A stretch of 64,000 bases of DNA from Rhodocaloribacter litoris. GTDB lineage: Bacteria; Bacteroidota; Rhodothermia; Rhodothermales; ISCAR-4553. Below are positions 1 to 8,744 of the stretch, in pieces (position 1 is the stretch's first letter; every line of letters begins with the position of its first letter). Location: NCBI RefSeq assembly GCF_011682235.2, contig NZ_CP076718.1, positions 2,117,782-2,181,781 of the forward strand, in the 5' to 3' direction. Made by a program: the position numbers and the translations under genes. The notes below the pieces were generated by a model. The model saw nothing but the letters and a program-made list of their open reading frames with translations. It did no database searches and was not told the DNA's origin.

Positions 1-162
1 GCCCGGCCGCCCACGGTGGGCCAGGTGGTCCTGTGGATCGCCCGGCTGGGCGGCTTTCTGGCTCGCAAAAGCGATGGGCCTCCGGGTGTCACTGTGCTCT
101 GGCGCGGCTGGCAACGTCTCACCGATATCGCCTCCGCCTGGCTCGTCTTTCACCCCTCCTGA
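1..162 (+). CDS. IS4-family transposase, C-terminal end (cut by window edge)
   Basis: Frame 1 is open from the first base to a TGA at 160-162, giving 53 residues. They contain VLWIARLGGFLARKSDG followed by a tryptophan-rich LWRGWQRL stretch, which is the typical C-terminus of IS4-family (Tn5-like) DDE transposases. This tail follows the catalytic glutamate region, so the DDE residues lie outside the window. The transposase would catalyse cut-and-paste movement of its element. The gene runs into the element's right end and then into a broken host gene. Family assignment comes from motif recall on a short fragment. Confidence 0.75.
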   Translation, partial: ARPPTVGQVVLWIARLGGFLARKSDGPPGVTVLWRGWQRLTDIASAWLVFHPS

Positions 163-404
163 TTTGTGGGTAAAGGTAAGCAGCCGAGCACGGCGAGCAG
201 GCTGTGCGTGTACGGATACGCCACGAAGTCGAGCGGCGTCATCCGGGTGATGCCGGGCGCGATCTCCACGCGCTCCAGCCCCAGCAACAGCAACGTGGGC
301 CAGAGGAGATCGATGAACTGCGCCGCCAGAAACAGCGTGCCCAGGGAAGGGCGCGGCGCGGCGGCCTTCGCCCCCATCCCCACGCCGAAATGACCTACGA
401 ACAT
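150..404 (-). pseudogene. Membrane protein gene truncated by IS insertion
   Basis: The reading frame starts with MFVGHFGVGMGAK and contains a hydrophobic stretch LFLAAQFIDLLWPTLLLLG and a YPYTHSLLAVLG segment. This resembles the N-terminal third of a family of small integral membrane proteins of roughly 200 residues (YdjM-like metal-dependent hydrolase family, from memory). After about residue 74 the frame enters the insertion sequence and stops, adding about ten foreign residues. Its start overlaps the stop of the SnoaL-like gene by 10 bases, so it was the last gene of that leftward operon. It is probably non-functional. Confidence 0.7.
161..183. mobile_element. Right end of the IS element (candidate terminal repeat)
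   Basis: Between the transposase stop and the point where the interrupted membrane gene becomes recognisable lie about 20 bases. Read inward they give CTTACCTTTACCCACAAATC, which resembles the terminal repeats of Tn5/IS4-like elements. The matching left end and target duplication are outside the window, so the exact boundary is approximate. Confidence 0.45.
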
Positions 405-802
405 GCGTCCACGGGTTTAGATACAGCAGGAGACGTCTCGTGGCGGTGCCACCACTCGCGGAAGGTCCGGCATTGCCCGGCCTCGTTCATCTCCACCGCC
501 AGGATACCGTCGAGCTGCACACGCGCGTTGCCGGGTACGCGGAGGAAGGAAGCCTGCCAGTGCGCCAGGCCCCGTGCCCCCGAGACGCCCAGAACAAGGT
601 ATGAAAAGTTGATCTCTCGCTGGGTCCGAACCGCCTCCTCCCAGTACGCCCGGATCGCTTCCCGCCCCTGCACCGGCGTGGCGAACGGGGTTTCGTAGTA
701 GCATGCATCCGGGGAGAAAAGGGCTGCGGCGGCGTCCGGATCGCGGGCTTCCCAGGCGAGCCCGTAGGCCCGGCACCAGCGGCTGAAGCTCTCTCTCGTC
801 AT
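395..802 (-). CDS. SnoaL-like / NTF2-fold protein
   Basis: A 135-residue protein from the internal ATG MTRESFSRWC; upstream codons to 892 look non-native. The pattern W..A...RDPDAAAALFSPDACYYETPF followed by GREAIRAYWEE is typical of the SnoaL_2/NTF2-like superfamily, cone-shaped folds used by small isomerases, cyclases and many proteins of unknown substrate. No catalytic role can be assigned. It is the fourth gene of the MarR-headed leftward operon, 34 bases after DoxX, and overlaps the start of the truncated membrane-protein gene. Confidence 0.75.
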   Translation of the reverse strand: MTRESFSRWCRAYGLAWEARDPDAAAALFSPDACYYETPFATPVQGREAIRAYWEEAVRTQREINFSYLVLGVSGARGLAHWQASFLRVPGNARVQLDGILAVEMNEAGQCRTFREWWHRHETSPAVSKPVDACS

Positions 803-836
803 GGTCCGGCCTCGTACGATCGTTGCGGGAAATCGA

Positions 837-1265
837 CTACGAACGCGGAGACGGCTGCAAGAGCGCGCTCCCTTCGGCCTTTCCGGCGCCATACGCCGGT
901 TCGTCCTCCAGCGAAACCTTGAGCAACCCGCCCATAATGGCCAGATTTTTCAACACCTGGATCAACTGCATCTCCCCCTGAACGGGATCGTTCAGCCCGC
1001 TCACGTGAAAGAGCAGCGTGGCCGGCACCAGGAAGAGGATCAGCCCCAGCGCGGCCCAGCGCGCTTTTACGGCAAAGAGCAGGCAGGCACCCCCCACGAT
1101 CTCCGTGGTGATGGCCCCCAGCGCCAGCAACCCGGGAAAAGGCAATCCCATTCCCGCGAGCGTGGCGACCGTGCTGCCGAAACCGAAAAGCTTCATGGTC
1201 CCGGTCACCAGGAAAATCAGTGCCAGCAACAGGCGAGCCAGCGTGTTGATCCGTTCCTTGTTCAT
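837..1265 (-). CDS. DoxX family membrane protein
   Basis: A 142-residue integral membrane protein with four hydrophobic segments, starting MNKERINTLARLLLALIF. The LVTGTMKLFGF motif in the first helix and a second helix ending in TTEIVGGACLL are the DoxX signature. DoxX-like proteins sit in the inner membrane, and some partner oxidoreductases in thiol or redox-stress defence. An AGGAGG lies 12 bases upstream of this ATG and 3 bases upstream of an in-frame ATG at 1274, so the start is one of these two. It lies between the epimerase fusion and the SnoaL-like gene in a MarR-controlled operon. Confidence 0.85.
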   Translation of the reverse strand: MNKERINTLARLLLALIFLVTGTMKLFGFGSTVATLAGMGLPFPGLLALGAITTEIVGGACLLFAVKARWAALGLILFLVPATLLFHVSGLNDPVQGEMQLIQVLKNLAIMGGLLKVSLEDEPAYGAGKAEGSALLQPSPRS

Positions 1266-1339
1266 GGTTCTCATGTCCCTCCTGATGATGTTCGAAGATG
1301 ATCGGATTCTCCGGCCGCGGGCGCCGGGAGAGCGTCGTC

Positions 1340-3061
1340 TCAGGGGCGCGGGGCCGCTTCGGCCGCCGGATAGCGGCCGCGGCCGGCCTCCAGATAGCGC
1401 TCGGCCGAACGCCGGACCGCCGCAGTTGCGCCGGTGCGCACGTCGTCTCCCGTCCAGGCCCCGTAGATCCGGTCGAAACGCAGCGGTGCGACCGCCTCGA
1501 CGATGGCCCGGACCTCCGCCGGCCCGAGGGGAACGTGGTTGGGAAAGCTGTACATGAAGCTGACGTACCGCCGGTCCGCCGCCACCTTGATCGAGTCGCC
1601 GGTGAGCAGGGCCCCGCGCCCGGCGGCTCCCCGCGGCCAGTACAGCACGGCCGAACCGGGAAAGTGCCCGCCGACGCGTACGAGGCGCAGACCCCCCGGC
1701 AGATCGAGCGTGTCGCCCTCCCAGAAGCGAAGCACGGGGTCCGGGTGCATCACCCAGGACCGGTCGGCCGTATGCAGGTACACCGGCACGTCCCCGAAGG
1801 CGTGACTCCAGGCCGCCACCGCCGAGTAATAGTGGGGATGGGACACGGCGATGGCCGCCAGCCCGCCGCGGGCCTCCACCGCCCGGACCGTCTCTTCGTC
1901 GAGCAGGGTGATGGCGTCCCACAGCACGTTGCCCTCCGGCGTCTCGACGAGCAGGGCCCGCTGGCCGATGCCGAAGGACGGTTCCGTGAAGATCTCCGTC
2001 AGCCCCGGCTCGACGGCGCGGACGACGTTGCGGTGCGTCCGGCGCAGGGCCGGCATGGTCGTCCACGCCTGCCCGCCCTTCCCGACATACTGCCGCGCAT
2101 CCTCACAGATCGGGCAGCGGGGCGGCGGGCCGTCGCTCGGGGCGAACTGCGTGCCGCAGGTGGTGCAGATGAAGGCCTGCGCTTCCTGCCAGGTGTAGGA
2201 ACCGTGCCGCAGGTCGTCGAGGACGCCGGAGTGGGTCGGCGCCCAGCCGAACAACCGCTGTGCCGCGGTGCTCACGATGTGCTGGTCGAGCGCCAGCGCG
2301 TCGGCGAAGGCCCCCAGCTCGGCGCGCGCCTCGGACAGGGGCCAGGCTGCCACGCCGGCCGTGCTTCCGGCCGCCCGGGCCGCCTCGGCGGCTACCTCCC
2401 ACGCGGCCACCGCCGGCTCGCCCACCCCGTGCAGGATCGTCCCCGCCGGCGCATCCAGAGCGCGCACGTACAGTTCGGCCAGGTCCGCCACGTGGACGAA
2501 GGGCCAGCGCTGCCGCCCGTCCCCCGGGAGACGAACCGGCTTTCCCTCCCGGGCCGCCTCCACGAACATCGCCGGGATACCTCCGCCGTGCCCGTAAACG
2601 AGCGCCGGACGGATCACCACCCCGCGGACCGGGGCCTCCTGCACCATCCGCTCGACGCGGGACCGCCAGGCCACCAGCTCCACCGGCGCCGGCGGGGTCG
2701 CCTCGTCGGCGGCCTTCGGCCCCGTCGCCCCGAGCACCCAGACGCCGCTCGTGTAAAGGAACGGCTTGTCCGTGCCCGCCAGGGCGTCGAGCAGGACCTG
2801 CACCGCCGCCGTATCCACCCCGGCGACGTCCCCCTCGCGCACCAGCCCCAGGTGCACGACGCCGTCGGCCTGCCGGGCCCCTTCGGCCAGCACCGCCGCC
2901 TGCGTCAGGTCGCCCCGCAAGACGTCGTAGCCCCGGGCCGCCAGGTCCCGGGCGGCGCGCTCCGAATGGGCCAGCGCGAGCAGGTCGTACCCCCGCCGAA
3001 AGAGCGCTTCGGCCACCGCTCGGCCGATGTAACCGGTGGCCCCCGTCATGAAGATTCGCAT
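1340..3061 (-). CDS. NAD-dependent epimerase fused to rubredoxin-like zinc ribbon and metallo-beta-lactamase-fold domain
   Basis: One uninterrupted 573-residue frame holds two proteins that are usually separate. Residues 1-290 are an atypical short-chain dehydrogenase/epimerase: the GATGYIG nucleotide-binding loop is at 7-13, with YTSGVWVLG near 103. No clear YxxxK catalytic pair is visible. Residues 297-325 carry a CxxC...CxxC zinc ribbon (C299, C302, C316, C319). Residues 335-573 resemble a metallo-beta-lactamase-fold hydrolase, but the usual HxHxDH is replaced by SHPHYYSA (407-414), with GGHFPG and LTGDS retained. The enzyme's substrate is unknown. The gene lies 60 bases downstream of a MarR regulator and is probably its main target. 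Confidence 0.8.
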   Translation of the reverse strand: MRIFMTGATGYIGRAVAEALFRRGYDLLALAHSERAARDLAARGYDVLRGDLTQAAVLAEGARQADGVVHLGLVREGDVAGVDTAAVQVLLDALAGTDKPFLYTSGVWVLGATGPKAADEATPPAPVELVAWRSRVERMVQEAPVRGVVIRPALVYGHGGGIPAMFVEAAREGKPVRLPGDGRQRWPFVHVADLAELYVRALDAPAGTILHGVGEPAVAAWEVAAEAARAAGSTAGVAAWPLSEARAELGAFADALALDQHIVSTAAQRLFGWAPTHSGVLDDLRHGSYTWQEAQAFICTTCGTQFAPSDGPPPRCPICEDARQYVGKGGQAWTTMPALRRTHRNVVRAVEPGLTEIFTEPSFGIGQRALLVETPEGNVLWDAITLLDEETVRAVEARGGLAAIAVSHPHYYSAVAAWSHAFGDVPVYLHTADRSWVMHPDPVLRFWEGDTLDLPGGLRLVRVGGHFPGSAVLYWPRGAAGRGALLTGDSIKVAADRRYVSFMYSFPNHVPLGPAEVRAIVEAVAPLRFDRIYGAWTGDDVRTGATAAVRRSAERYLEAGRGRYPAAEAAPRP

Positions 3062-3089
3062 GGCCTACCTCCTGTGTTGTGAATGAAAT

Positions 3090-3102
3090 GTGTTTTAAAC
3101 AC
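3090..3102. promoter_or_regulatory. Palindrome GTGTTTTAAACAC, candidate MarR operator
   Basis: A 13-bp palindrome (GTGTTT-T-AAACAC) lies in the 60-bp gap between the MarR gene and the epimerase fusion. It is AT-rich against a GC-rich background and similar in style to the palindrome upstream of marR itself. It is a plausible second binding site for the MarR product. Confidence 0.4.
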
Positions 3103-3120
3103 GCTTATGGGCAAAAAACC

Positions 3121-3576
3121 TCACCGGATCGTCCCGCAGATCCGGATGAGCGCCTTGAGGTCGTCCTCCGGCAGGTGGCCGAGGGCTTCCACACGGACGT
3201 TGCGGATCGGGGTTTCCATCGCCGCCAGCAGATCGAGCCCCTTCCGGGTAATGCGGGCCAGGGACAGGCGGCGGTCCTCGGAGGAGCGGTAGCGCTCGAC
3301 GAGCCCGGCCCGCTCCAGGCGATCCAGCAGCCGGGTCACGTCCGGGGCCCGTTCGATGAGGCGGCCGGCGACCTCGTAGCGCGGGTGCCCCTCCGGATAG
3401 ACGCCGCGCAGGATCCGCAGCACGTTGTACTGGTCGTGCGTGATCCCGTAGGCGGCACACACCTCGTGCAGCCGCTGCCGGAGCCGGCCGGACGCCACCA
3501 GCAGCCCGATGAAGGCCTCCTGCACCGGATCCTCGAACCGTTCCTGCTTCACCTGCTCCCGAACCGTGTGGGCCAT
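3121..3576 (-). CDS. MarR family transcriptional regulator
   Basis: A 151-residue winged-helix protein starting MAHTVREQVKQE. The signature YGITHDQYNVLRILRG, followed by APDVTRLLDRLERAGLVER and the wing RSSEDRRLSLARIT, identifies the MarR family: homodimeric repressors released by small phenolic ligands or oxidants. No conserved redox cysteine is placed as in OhrR. It heads the leftward operon of epimerase/MBL fusion, DoxX and SnoaL-like protein, and is expected to repress that operon and itself. A second MarR gene in this window (27389) has a similar recognition-helix region. Confidence 0.9.
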   Translation of the reverse strand: MAHTVREQVKQERFEDPVQEAFIGLLVASGRLRQRLHEVCAAYGITHDQYNVLRILRGVYPEGHPRYEVAGRLIERAPDVTRLLDRLERAGLVERYRSSEDRRLSLARITRKGLDLLAAMETPIRNVRVEALGHLPEDDLKALIRICGTIR

Positions 3577-3594
3577 GGATACTCGGTGTTTTAG

Positions 3595-3605
3595 ACAAAA
3601 TTTGT
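3595..3605. promoter_or_regulatory. Palindrome ACAAAATTTGT upstream of marR
   Basis: An 11-bp palindrome (ACAAA-A-TTTGT) sits about 20 bases upstream of the MarR start, inside an AT-rich stretch TTTTAGACAAAATTTGTTTA. Position and form fit an autoregulatory MarR operator. No binding data can be inferred from sequence alone. Confidence 0.45.
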
Positions 3606-3804
3606 TTACAACACGTAATTTAAACCATCCGGTTGCCCGGCGCAAGCGGCTTCATCATTTCTTCGCACGAGACGGGGCCGGCGGCGCACCTTAAGGTTTC
3701 TCGCCGGACGGCCGATCCCATTTTGAGACCTTTCGCGCCCGGTTCCGTTCGGGGTTCCGAACGACCTGCGGGGTCTTTCTCTCTCACCAGAAATCCCCAC
3801 CCTT

Positions 3805-5289
3805 ATGCCATACCGGATTTTCGTCGTCGACGACGACCGGCACTATGCCCGGATGATGAGCTACCGGCTGGACAAGAACCCGGACTACCGGGTCAAGGTG
3901 TTCCACCATGGCGAAGAGGTGCTGGCACAGCTGGAGGAGGAACAGCCGGACCTCATCCTGCTGGACATCATGATGCCCGGCCTGGACGGAATCGAGGTGC
4001 TCCGGCGTGTCATGGCCCGGTATCCGGACATGCTCGTCGTCATGGTCTCCGCCCAGGGCGTCATCGACACGGCCGTCGAGGCGATGAAGCTCGGCGCCTA
4101 CGACTACATCACCAAGGGCCAGGACGATCTCCTCAAGCTCGACAAGGTGGTCCAGAACGCCCTGGAGAAGGTGAACATGCGGCGCGAGCTGGAAACGCTC
4201 CGCGGTGAGGTGACCCGTCGTTACGGCCCGGACGGGCTGATCGGGGAGAGCCCGCCCATGCAGCGCGTCTACCGGCTGATCCAGAAGGCCCTCCGGGGCG
4301 ACATTCCCGTGGCCATTCAGGGGGAAAGCGGCACCGGTAAGGAGCTCGTGGCCAAAGCCATCCACTACGGCTCCTCGCGAAAGCACGGGCCGTTCGTCGT
4401 GGTCAACTGTGCCGCCATCCCGCGCGAGCTGATGGAGAGCGAGTTCTTCGGGCACGAGAAGGGCTCCTTCACCGGGGCCCACAGCCGCAAGATCGGCAAG
4501 TTCGAGCAGGCGGACGGCGGCACCATCTTTCTCGACGAGATCGGCGAACTCGACCTGGACCTGCAGGCCAAGTTGCTGCGGGCGCTTCAGGAGGGTGAGA
4601 TCCAGCGCGTCGGCGGCAACGAGACGATCGCCTTCGATGCCCGCGTCATCTCGGCCACGAACCGGAACGTCGTCGAGATGATCCGGGCCGGTAAGTTCCG
4701 CGAGGATCTCTACTACCGGCTCTTCCAGTTCCCCATCCCGCTGCCGCCGTTGCGCGAGCGCGGGCAGGATATCTTGTTGCTGGCAAATTACTTTCTCAGG
4801 GAATATACTAAGGCGCATCCCGAGTTTAAGGGGAAACGGCTTTCGCTGGAGGCCCGGCGGGCCATCCTCGAATACGCCTGGCCCGGCAACGTGCGCGAGC
4901 TCAAAAGTGCCGTGGAGCGGGCCATCCTGCTCTCGGACGAGGACGAGATCCGGGTCGAGGACCTGATGCTCGCGGGGGAGCGGGTCATCGCGCCGTGGAA
5001 CGAGCGCATGACGCTGGCCGAGGCCGCCGAGCACAACTTCGCGCAGGTGCAACCTCGTGCTCCCTCCGAGGGTACACCCGGTGGCGACGGAGAGGCCCAC
5101 CCCATGGTTTCCGGCATTGCACTCGGCCACGACGAGGAAGAGATCGTTTCGCTCGAAGAGTTGAAGCGGCGTGCCGTGGAACGGGCCTACCGCCTGTGCG
5201 ACGGCAACGTGGACCGGGCCGCCGTGGAGCTGGGCATTGGCCGGGCCACGATGTACCGCCTGCTCAAGAAGTACGAAATCACGACCTAG
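3805..5289 (+). CDS. Sigma-54-dependent response regulator (NtrC/AtoC type)
   Basis: A 494-residue three-domain activator. Residues 1-120 form a receiver with acidic residues VVDDDR and phospho-acceptor D54 in LLDIMMPG. Residues about 145-385 form an AAA+ domain with Walker A GESGTGKE (173-180), the sigma-54 contact loop GSFTGA (220-225, a variant of GAFTGA) and Walker B FLDEIGEL. The C-terminal 45 residues form a Fis-type helix-turn-helix ending [12 protein letters not shown]. It should activate sigma-54 RNA polymerase when phosphorylated. No cognate histidine kinase is adjacent. EcsC follows 63 bases downstream in the same direction. Confidence 0.95.
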   Translation: MPYRIFVVDDDRHYARMMSYRLDKNPDYRVKVFHHGEEVLAQLEEEQPDLILLDIMMPGLDGIEVLRRVMARYPDMLVVMVSAQGVIDTAVEAMKLGAYDYITKGQDDLLKLDKVVQNALEKVNMRRELETLRGEVTRRYGPDGLIGESPPMQRVYRLIQKALRGDIPVAIQGESGTGKELVAKAIHYGSSRKHGPFVVVNCAAIPRELMESEFFGHEKGSFTGAHSRKIGKFEQADGGTIFLDEIGELDLDLQAKLLRALQEGEIQRVGGNETIAFDARVISATNRNVVEMIRAGKFREDLYYRLFQFPIPLPPLRERGQDILLLANYFLREYTKAHPEFKGKRLSLEARRAILEYAWPGNVRELKSAVERAILLSDEDEIRVEDLMLAGERVIAPWNERMTLAEAAEHNFAQVQPRAPSEGTPGGDGEAHPMVSGIALGHDEEEIVSLEELKRRAVERAYRLCDGNVDRAAVELGIGRATMYRLLKKYEITT

Positions 5290-5352
5290 GCTGCGGCGCC
5301 GGAAGGCCCGGCACGGTGCTTCGCGGGTGCTCGCAGCCGGAACCGAGCCTTT

Positions 5353-6168
5353 ATGCGCCTGACCCCCTACGAGCGCGACGTACAGCGCGAAATCGAAAAG
5401 TGGCAGCACGACGACGGGTCCTTCGTGATGCAGGCCGTCAACTGGGCGATGCAGCCGGTGGACTGGGTCGTGCGCCAGTTCGTCTCCCCGGAGCTGGAGG
5501 ACCAGGTCGGAGCCGTCGTAGAGAACCTGCTTTCGCTGCTCAACGACGCCTCCGAGTGGACGTATGACGCCGGCGACCTGCTCGCCGCAGCGCGGAAGCA
5601 GGGCCTGGACGTGCAGCGCATCGAGGACCTGCGCAACGAGCCGCTGGAGCAGCTCGACCCGCTGGCGCGGAGCCTGTTTACCCAGCATGCCATCCTGGCC
5701 GCCATCGAAGGCGGGGGAACCGGGCTGGGCGGGGCCGTCCTCATCGCTGCCGACATCCCGCTGCTCTTCACCATCAACCTGCGGCTCATCCAGCAGATCG
5801 GCGCGGCCTACGGGTTCCCCATGCGCGGTCCGGACTACCGGCCGCTGGTGCTCTCCATCTTCAACGTGGCCGCTTCGGGCGGGCGCGAGGCCAAGAACGC
5901 CGCCCTCCGCGAGGTGAGCGTGGCCGCGGCAGCCCTGGCCAACGAGCTGACTTACAAGGGCCGCGTCAGCGGCATCTTCCGCGAGCAGAGCCGGCAGCTT
6001 CCGCGCGAGATCGCTAAAAACCTGCTCGGCCGTAAGCTGGCGCAGACGATCCCGCTGGCCGGGGCGGCCGTCGGGGCCGGCATCAACTACTGGTTCACCA
6101 CGGAAACCGCCCGGGCGGCCTACATGCTCTTTCGCGCCCTCTACATCGAGCGCAAAGAACGACTCTGA
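5353..6168 (+). CDS. EcsC family protein
   Basis: A 271-residue protein starting MRLTPYERDVQREIEKWQ. The layout matches the EcsC family (named for a gene next to an ABC transporter in Bacillus): a charged N-terminus, a hydrophobic segment GGGTGLGGAVLIAADIPLLF at about 117-140, then NLRLIQQIGAAYGF and a second glycine/alanine-rich hydrophobic stretch near 235. The biochemical role of the family is not established. It is co-directional with the NtrC-type regulator 63 bases upstream, so the two may be co-transcribed. Confidence 0.85.
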   Translation: MRLTPYERDVQREIEKWQHDDGSFVMQAVNWAMQPVDWVVRQFVSPELEDQVGAVVENLLSLLNDASEWTYDAGDLLAAARKQGLDVQRIEDLRNEPLEQLDPLARSLFTQHAILAAIEGGGTGLGGAVLIAADIPLLFTINLRLIQQIGAAYGFPMRGPDYRPLVLSIFNVAASGGREAKNAALREVSVAAAALANELTYKGRVSGIFREQSRQLPREIAKNLLGRKLAQTIPLAGAAVGAGINYWFTTETARAAYMLFRALYIERKERL

Positions 6169-6180
6169 AGGCCTGCTTTC

Positions 6181-6373
6181 CGTTGAGACCTGTGCCGTGG
6201 CAGGTCTACCCCTCCGTCACGGAGTTTATCCCGGCGGATCTCGACCCTGTCGGGACGCGTCGGGGTGACCCCTCTCCTTCGCAAGGGGCTTTTAAGGCCG
6301 AAAAAAGCCATATGAGCTCTTCTTCCTGTCAGGGAGAAGGGAGTCATACGGCTCCATCGCCAACCGCGTAACG
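6181..6373. repeat. Degenerate copy of a dispersed intergenic repeat (MITE-like)
   Basis: This intergenic region shares several blocks in the same order with 59728-59921: GTTGAGACCTGTGC, CTACCCCTC, CCTTCGCAAGGG, a purine stretch GAAAAAA, and a GAGC..CTTC..TCCTG segment. It ends in GCGTAACGCCT where the other copy has GCATAACTCCT. The clean terminal repeats of the second copy are not preserved at the left here. It fills most of the 329-base gap before der. Confidence 0.55.
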
Positions 6374-6497
6374 CCTATGGATTTTCGTTCAGGCGGCCTG
6401 CAGCCCGGATCAAACCCGGCTTTCCGGCGTGCATGCGCGGCTTGCCCTGCGAGGCATTTTCGGATCGTATGGACAACCCGCTATTCCTGCATCGGCC

Positions 6498-7802
6498 ATG
6501 TCGCTCGTTGCCATCGTGGGCCGGCCCAACGTCGGTAAATCCACCTTCTTCAACCGGCTCACCGAGTCGCGCCAGGCCATCGTGCACGACGAGCCGGGGG
6601 TGACGCGGGACCGCATCTACGGCCAGGCCTTCTGGAACGGCCGCACGTTCGACGTGGTGGATACCGGCGGCTTCGTCCCCCGGTCACCGGACCGGTTCGC
6701 CGCCGCCATCCGGGAACAGGTGCACATCGCCCTCGACGAGGCGGACCTCCTGCTGTTCCTCGTCGACGTGACCACCGGCATCACCGACCTGGACGAAGAG
6801 CTGGCGGCCCTCCTGCGCAGAACCGACAAGCCCGTGCTGATCGTCGCCAACAAGGCCGACAACGAGCAGCGCCGCTGGGAGGCCGGCGTCTTTTACCAGC
6901 TGGGCCTCGGGGAGGTCTATCCGGTCAGCTCCCTCAGCGGTTCCGGCACGGGCGACCTGCTCGACGCCGTGGTGGCGGCCCTGCCCCCCGAACCATCCCG
7001 GCCCGAGGACGACGCGCGCGTCCGGATTGCCGTCATCGGGCGACCGAACGTCGGCAAGTCCTCCCTCACCAATGCATTGCTGGGCCAGGAACGCTCCATC
7101 GTCACCGAGGTCAGCGGCACCACCCGCGACGCCGTCGATGCCGCCTTCCGGTACCACGGCCAGGAGATCGTGCTGGTGGACACGGCCGGGCTCCGCAAGC
7201 GGGCCCGCCTCCGCGAAAACGTCGAGTTCTATGCCCAGTTGCGGACCGAGCGGGCCATCCAGGGCTGCGACGTGGCTGTGCTCCTGCTGGATGCCACCCA
7301 GGGCCTGGAGGCCCAGGACATCCGCGTGCTCAAGGAGGCCGAACAGATGAAGAAGGGGCTCGTCATCGCTGTCAACAAGTGGGATCTCATCGAGAAGGAC
7401 ACCCACACGGCGCGGCGGTACGAGCAGGCCGTGCGCGAACGCCTCAAGACGCTCGACTATGTGCCCGTGATTACCGTCTCGGCCGCCACCGGCCAGCGTA
7501 TCCACCGGTTGCTGGACCTTGCCCTGACCGTCGCCCGCGAGCGGCAGCGGCGCATCCCCACCAGCACCCTGAACGAGGTGGTCCAGGCCGCCGTCGCCCG
7601 CACCCACCCGCCGACGTACCGGAACCAGCACGTCAAGATCAAATACGCCGCCCAGGTGCGGGTGGCCCCCCCGGTCTTCAGCTTCTTTTGCAACCACCCC
7701 CGGGGGATTCGAGAACCTTACCGGCGCTATCTGGAGAACCAGCTGCGGGAGGCCTTCGGCTTCCAGGGGGTACCGTTAACGCTCGTTTTCAAGCGCAAGT
7801 AG
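6498..7802 (+). CDS. der: Ribosome biogenesis GTPase Der
   Basis: A 434-residue protein from [19 protein letters not shown]. It has two tandem G domains, the mark of Der/EngA: first P-loop GRPNVGKST and second GRPNVGKSS, each followed by switch DTGG or DTAG and an NKAD or NKWD base-specificity motif. A C-terminal KH-like domain (about 350-434) ends [10 protein letters not shown]. Der acts in late 50S subunit assembly and is essential in most bacteria. An in-frame upstream extension to 6429 is unlikely because the family begins just before the first P-loop. It stands alone here. Confidence 0.97.
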   Translation: MSLVAIVGRPNVGKSTFFNRLTESRQAIVHDEPGVTRDRIYGQAFWNGRTFDVVDTGGFVPRSPDRFAAAIREQVHIALDEADLLLFLVDVTTGITDLDEELAALLRRTDKPVLIVANKADNEQRRWEAGVFYQLGLGEVYPVSSLSGSGTGDLLDAVVAALPPEPSRPEDDARVRIAVIGRPNVGKSSLTNALLGQERSIVTEVSGTTRDAVDAAFRYHGQEIVLVDTAGLRKRARLRENVEFYAQLRTERAIQGCDVAVLLLDATQGLEAQDIRVLKEAEQMKKGLVIAVNKWDLIEKDTHTARRYEQAVRERLKTLDYVPVITVSAATGQRIHRLLDLALTVARERQRRIPTSTLNEVVQAAVARTHPPTYRNQHVKIKYAAQVRVAPPVFSFFCNHPRGIREPYRRYLENQLREAFGFQGVPLTLVFKRK

Positions 7803-8076
7803 CCCGCCAACGCCCGTTGACAGCCGGGCCCGGGCCGGCCGTCCGGCCACCCCGGAAACGGCACGTCACGGGCGGCACCGGGCGTTTTCAAGAATTTTTA
7901 AACCCCCGCCGCGTTTTTCAACAGGTCTTGTTCTCCGGCCTGCACGGATTCAGCAGAAGAAATCTTATTTTAGCGTGACCCCGCTCTGCAGCGTACAAGC
8001 TGCCCTCCGGGGCGGCTTGTACGGGCGGGGCGGCACCGCCTTCGCGCGGTCTTCCTGCCATCCAGCACGTGTGATC

Positions 8077-8730
8077 ATGCCCGGCATTCCCGCAAATACC
8101 GGTAAACCCAACGAGCGGAAGCTCAACTTCTGGGAGCGGCTCTACCTGCCCGAGATCTTCAAGGGACTCGGCTATTCCTTCCGGAAGATGGTCAAGGAAC
8201 CGCTCTACACGTTCCAGTATCCGGAAGAGCAGTGGTATCCGCCGGACAGCTACCGGGGCCGGCCGGTGCTCGTGGAGGAAGCGGGGCGCCCGCGTTGCGT
8301 CTCCTGCAACCTCTGCGCCCGGGCCTGCCCGCCGATGGCCATCTCGATGGAGTCGCGTGAAATCGAGGGGCCGAAGGAGCGGGAACCGGCCTGGTTCGAG
8401 ATCAACATGCTGCGGTGCATCTACTGTGGCTACTGCGAGGAGGTGTGTCCTGAGGAAGCCATCGTGATGTCGAAAGAGTATGACCTGACGTTCCAGAGCC
8501 GCGACGAGGCCATCTTCGGCCTGGACCGCCTGCTTGTGCCCGTGGAGCGGCTGAAGGACCGGCTGGACTACCTGGAAGCCCAGCGCAACCGGCCGTTCGG
8601 GCAGACCTGGTCGTTCCAGCGGGCCAACAACATCCACAGCCTGCGGGACCGTGCGTTCCTGCAGTGGCTGGCCGGGCAAGACGTGGAAGCCCTCGAAGCG
8701 GAAGCCGCCTCGTCGCCGGCCGGTGCCTGA
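8077..8730 (+). CDS. nuoI: NADH-quinone oxidoreductase subunit I
   Basis: A 217-residue ferredoxin-like subunit starting MPGIPANTG. Two 4Fe-4S motifs are intact: [12 protein letters not shown] at about 73 and [12 protein letters not shown] at about 112. NuoI carries clusters N6a and N6b in the peripheral arm of complex I, passing electrons from NuoG to NuoB. A C-terminal extension of about 60 residues after the second motif is charged and alanine-rich. No other nuo genes are adjacent (the next gene is DinB-like), so complex I genes are dispersed in this genome. Confidence 0.92.
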   Translation: MPGIPANTGKPNERKLNFWERLYLPEIFKGLGYSFRKMVKEPLYTFQYPEEQWYPPDSYRGRPVLVEEAGRPRCVSCNLCARACPPMAISMESREIEGPKEREPAWFEINMLRCIYCGYCEEVCPEEAIVMSKEYDLTFQSRDEAIFGLDRLLVPVERLKDRLDYLEAQRNRPFGQTWSFQRANNIHSLRDRAFLQWLAGQDVEALEAEAASSPAGA

Positions 8731-8744
8731 CCCGACGTTGGCCG

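Noticed and set aside
3784-5688. Minus-strand frame of about 630 codons
   Set aside because: Antisense to the NtrC-type regulator and EcsC, which show all expected motifs.
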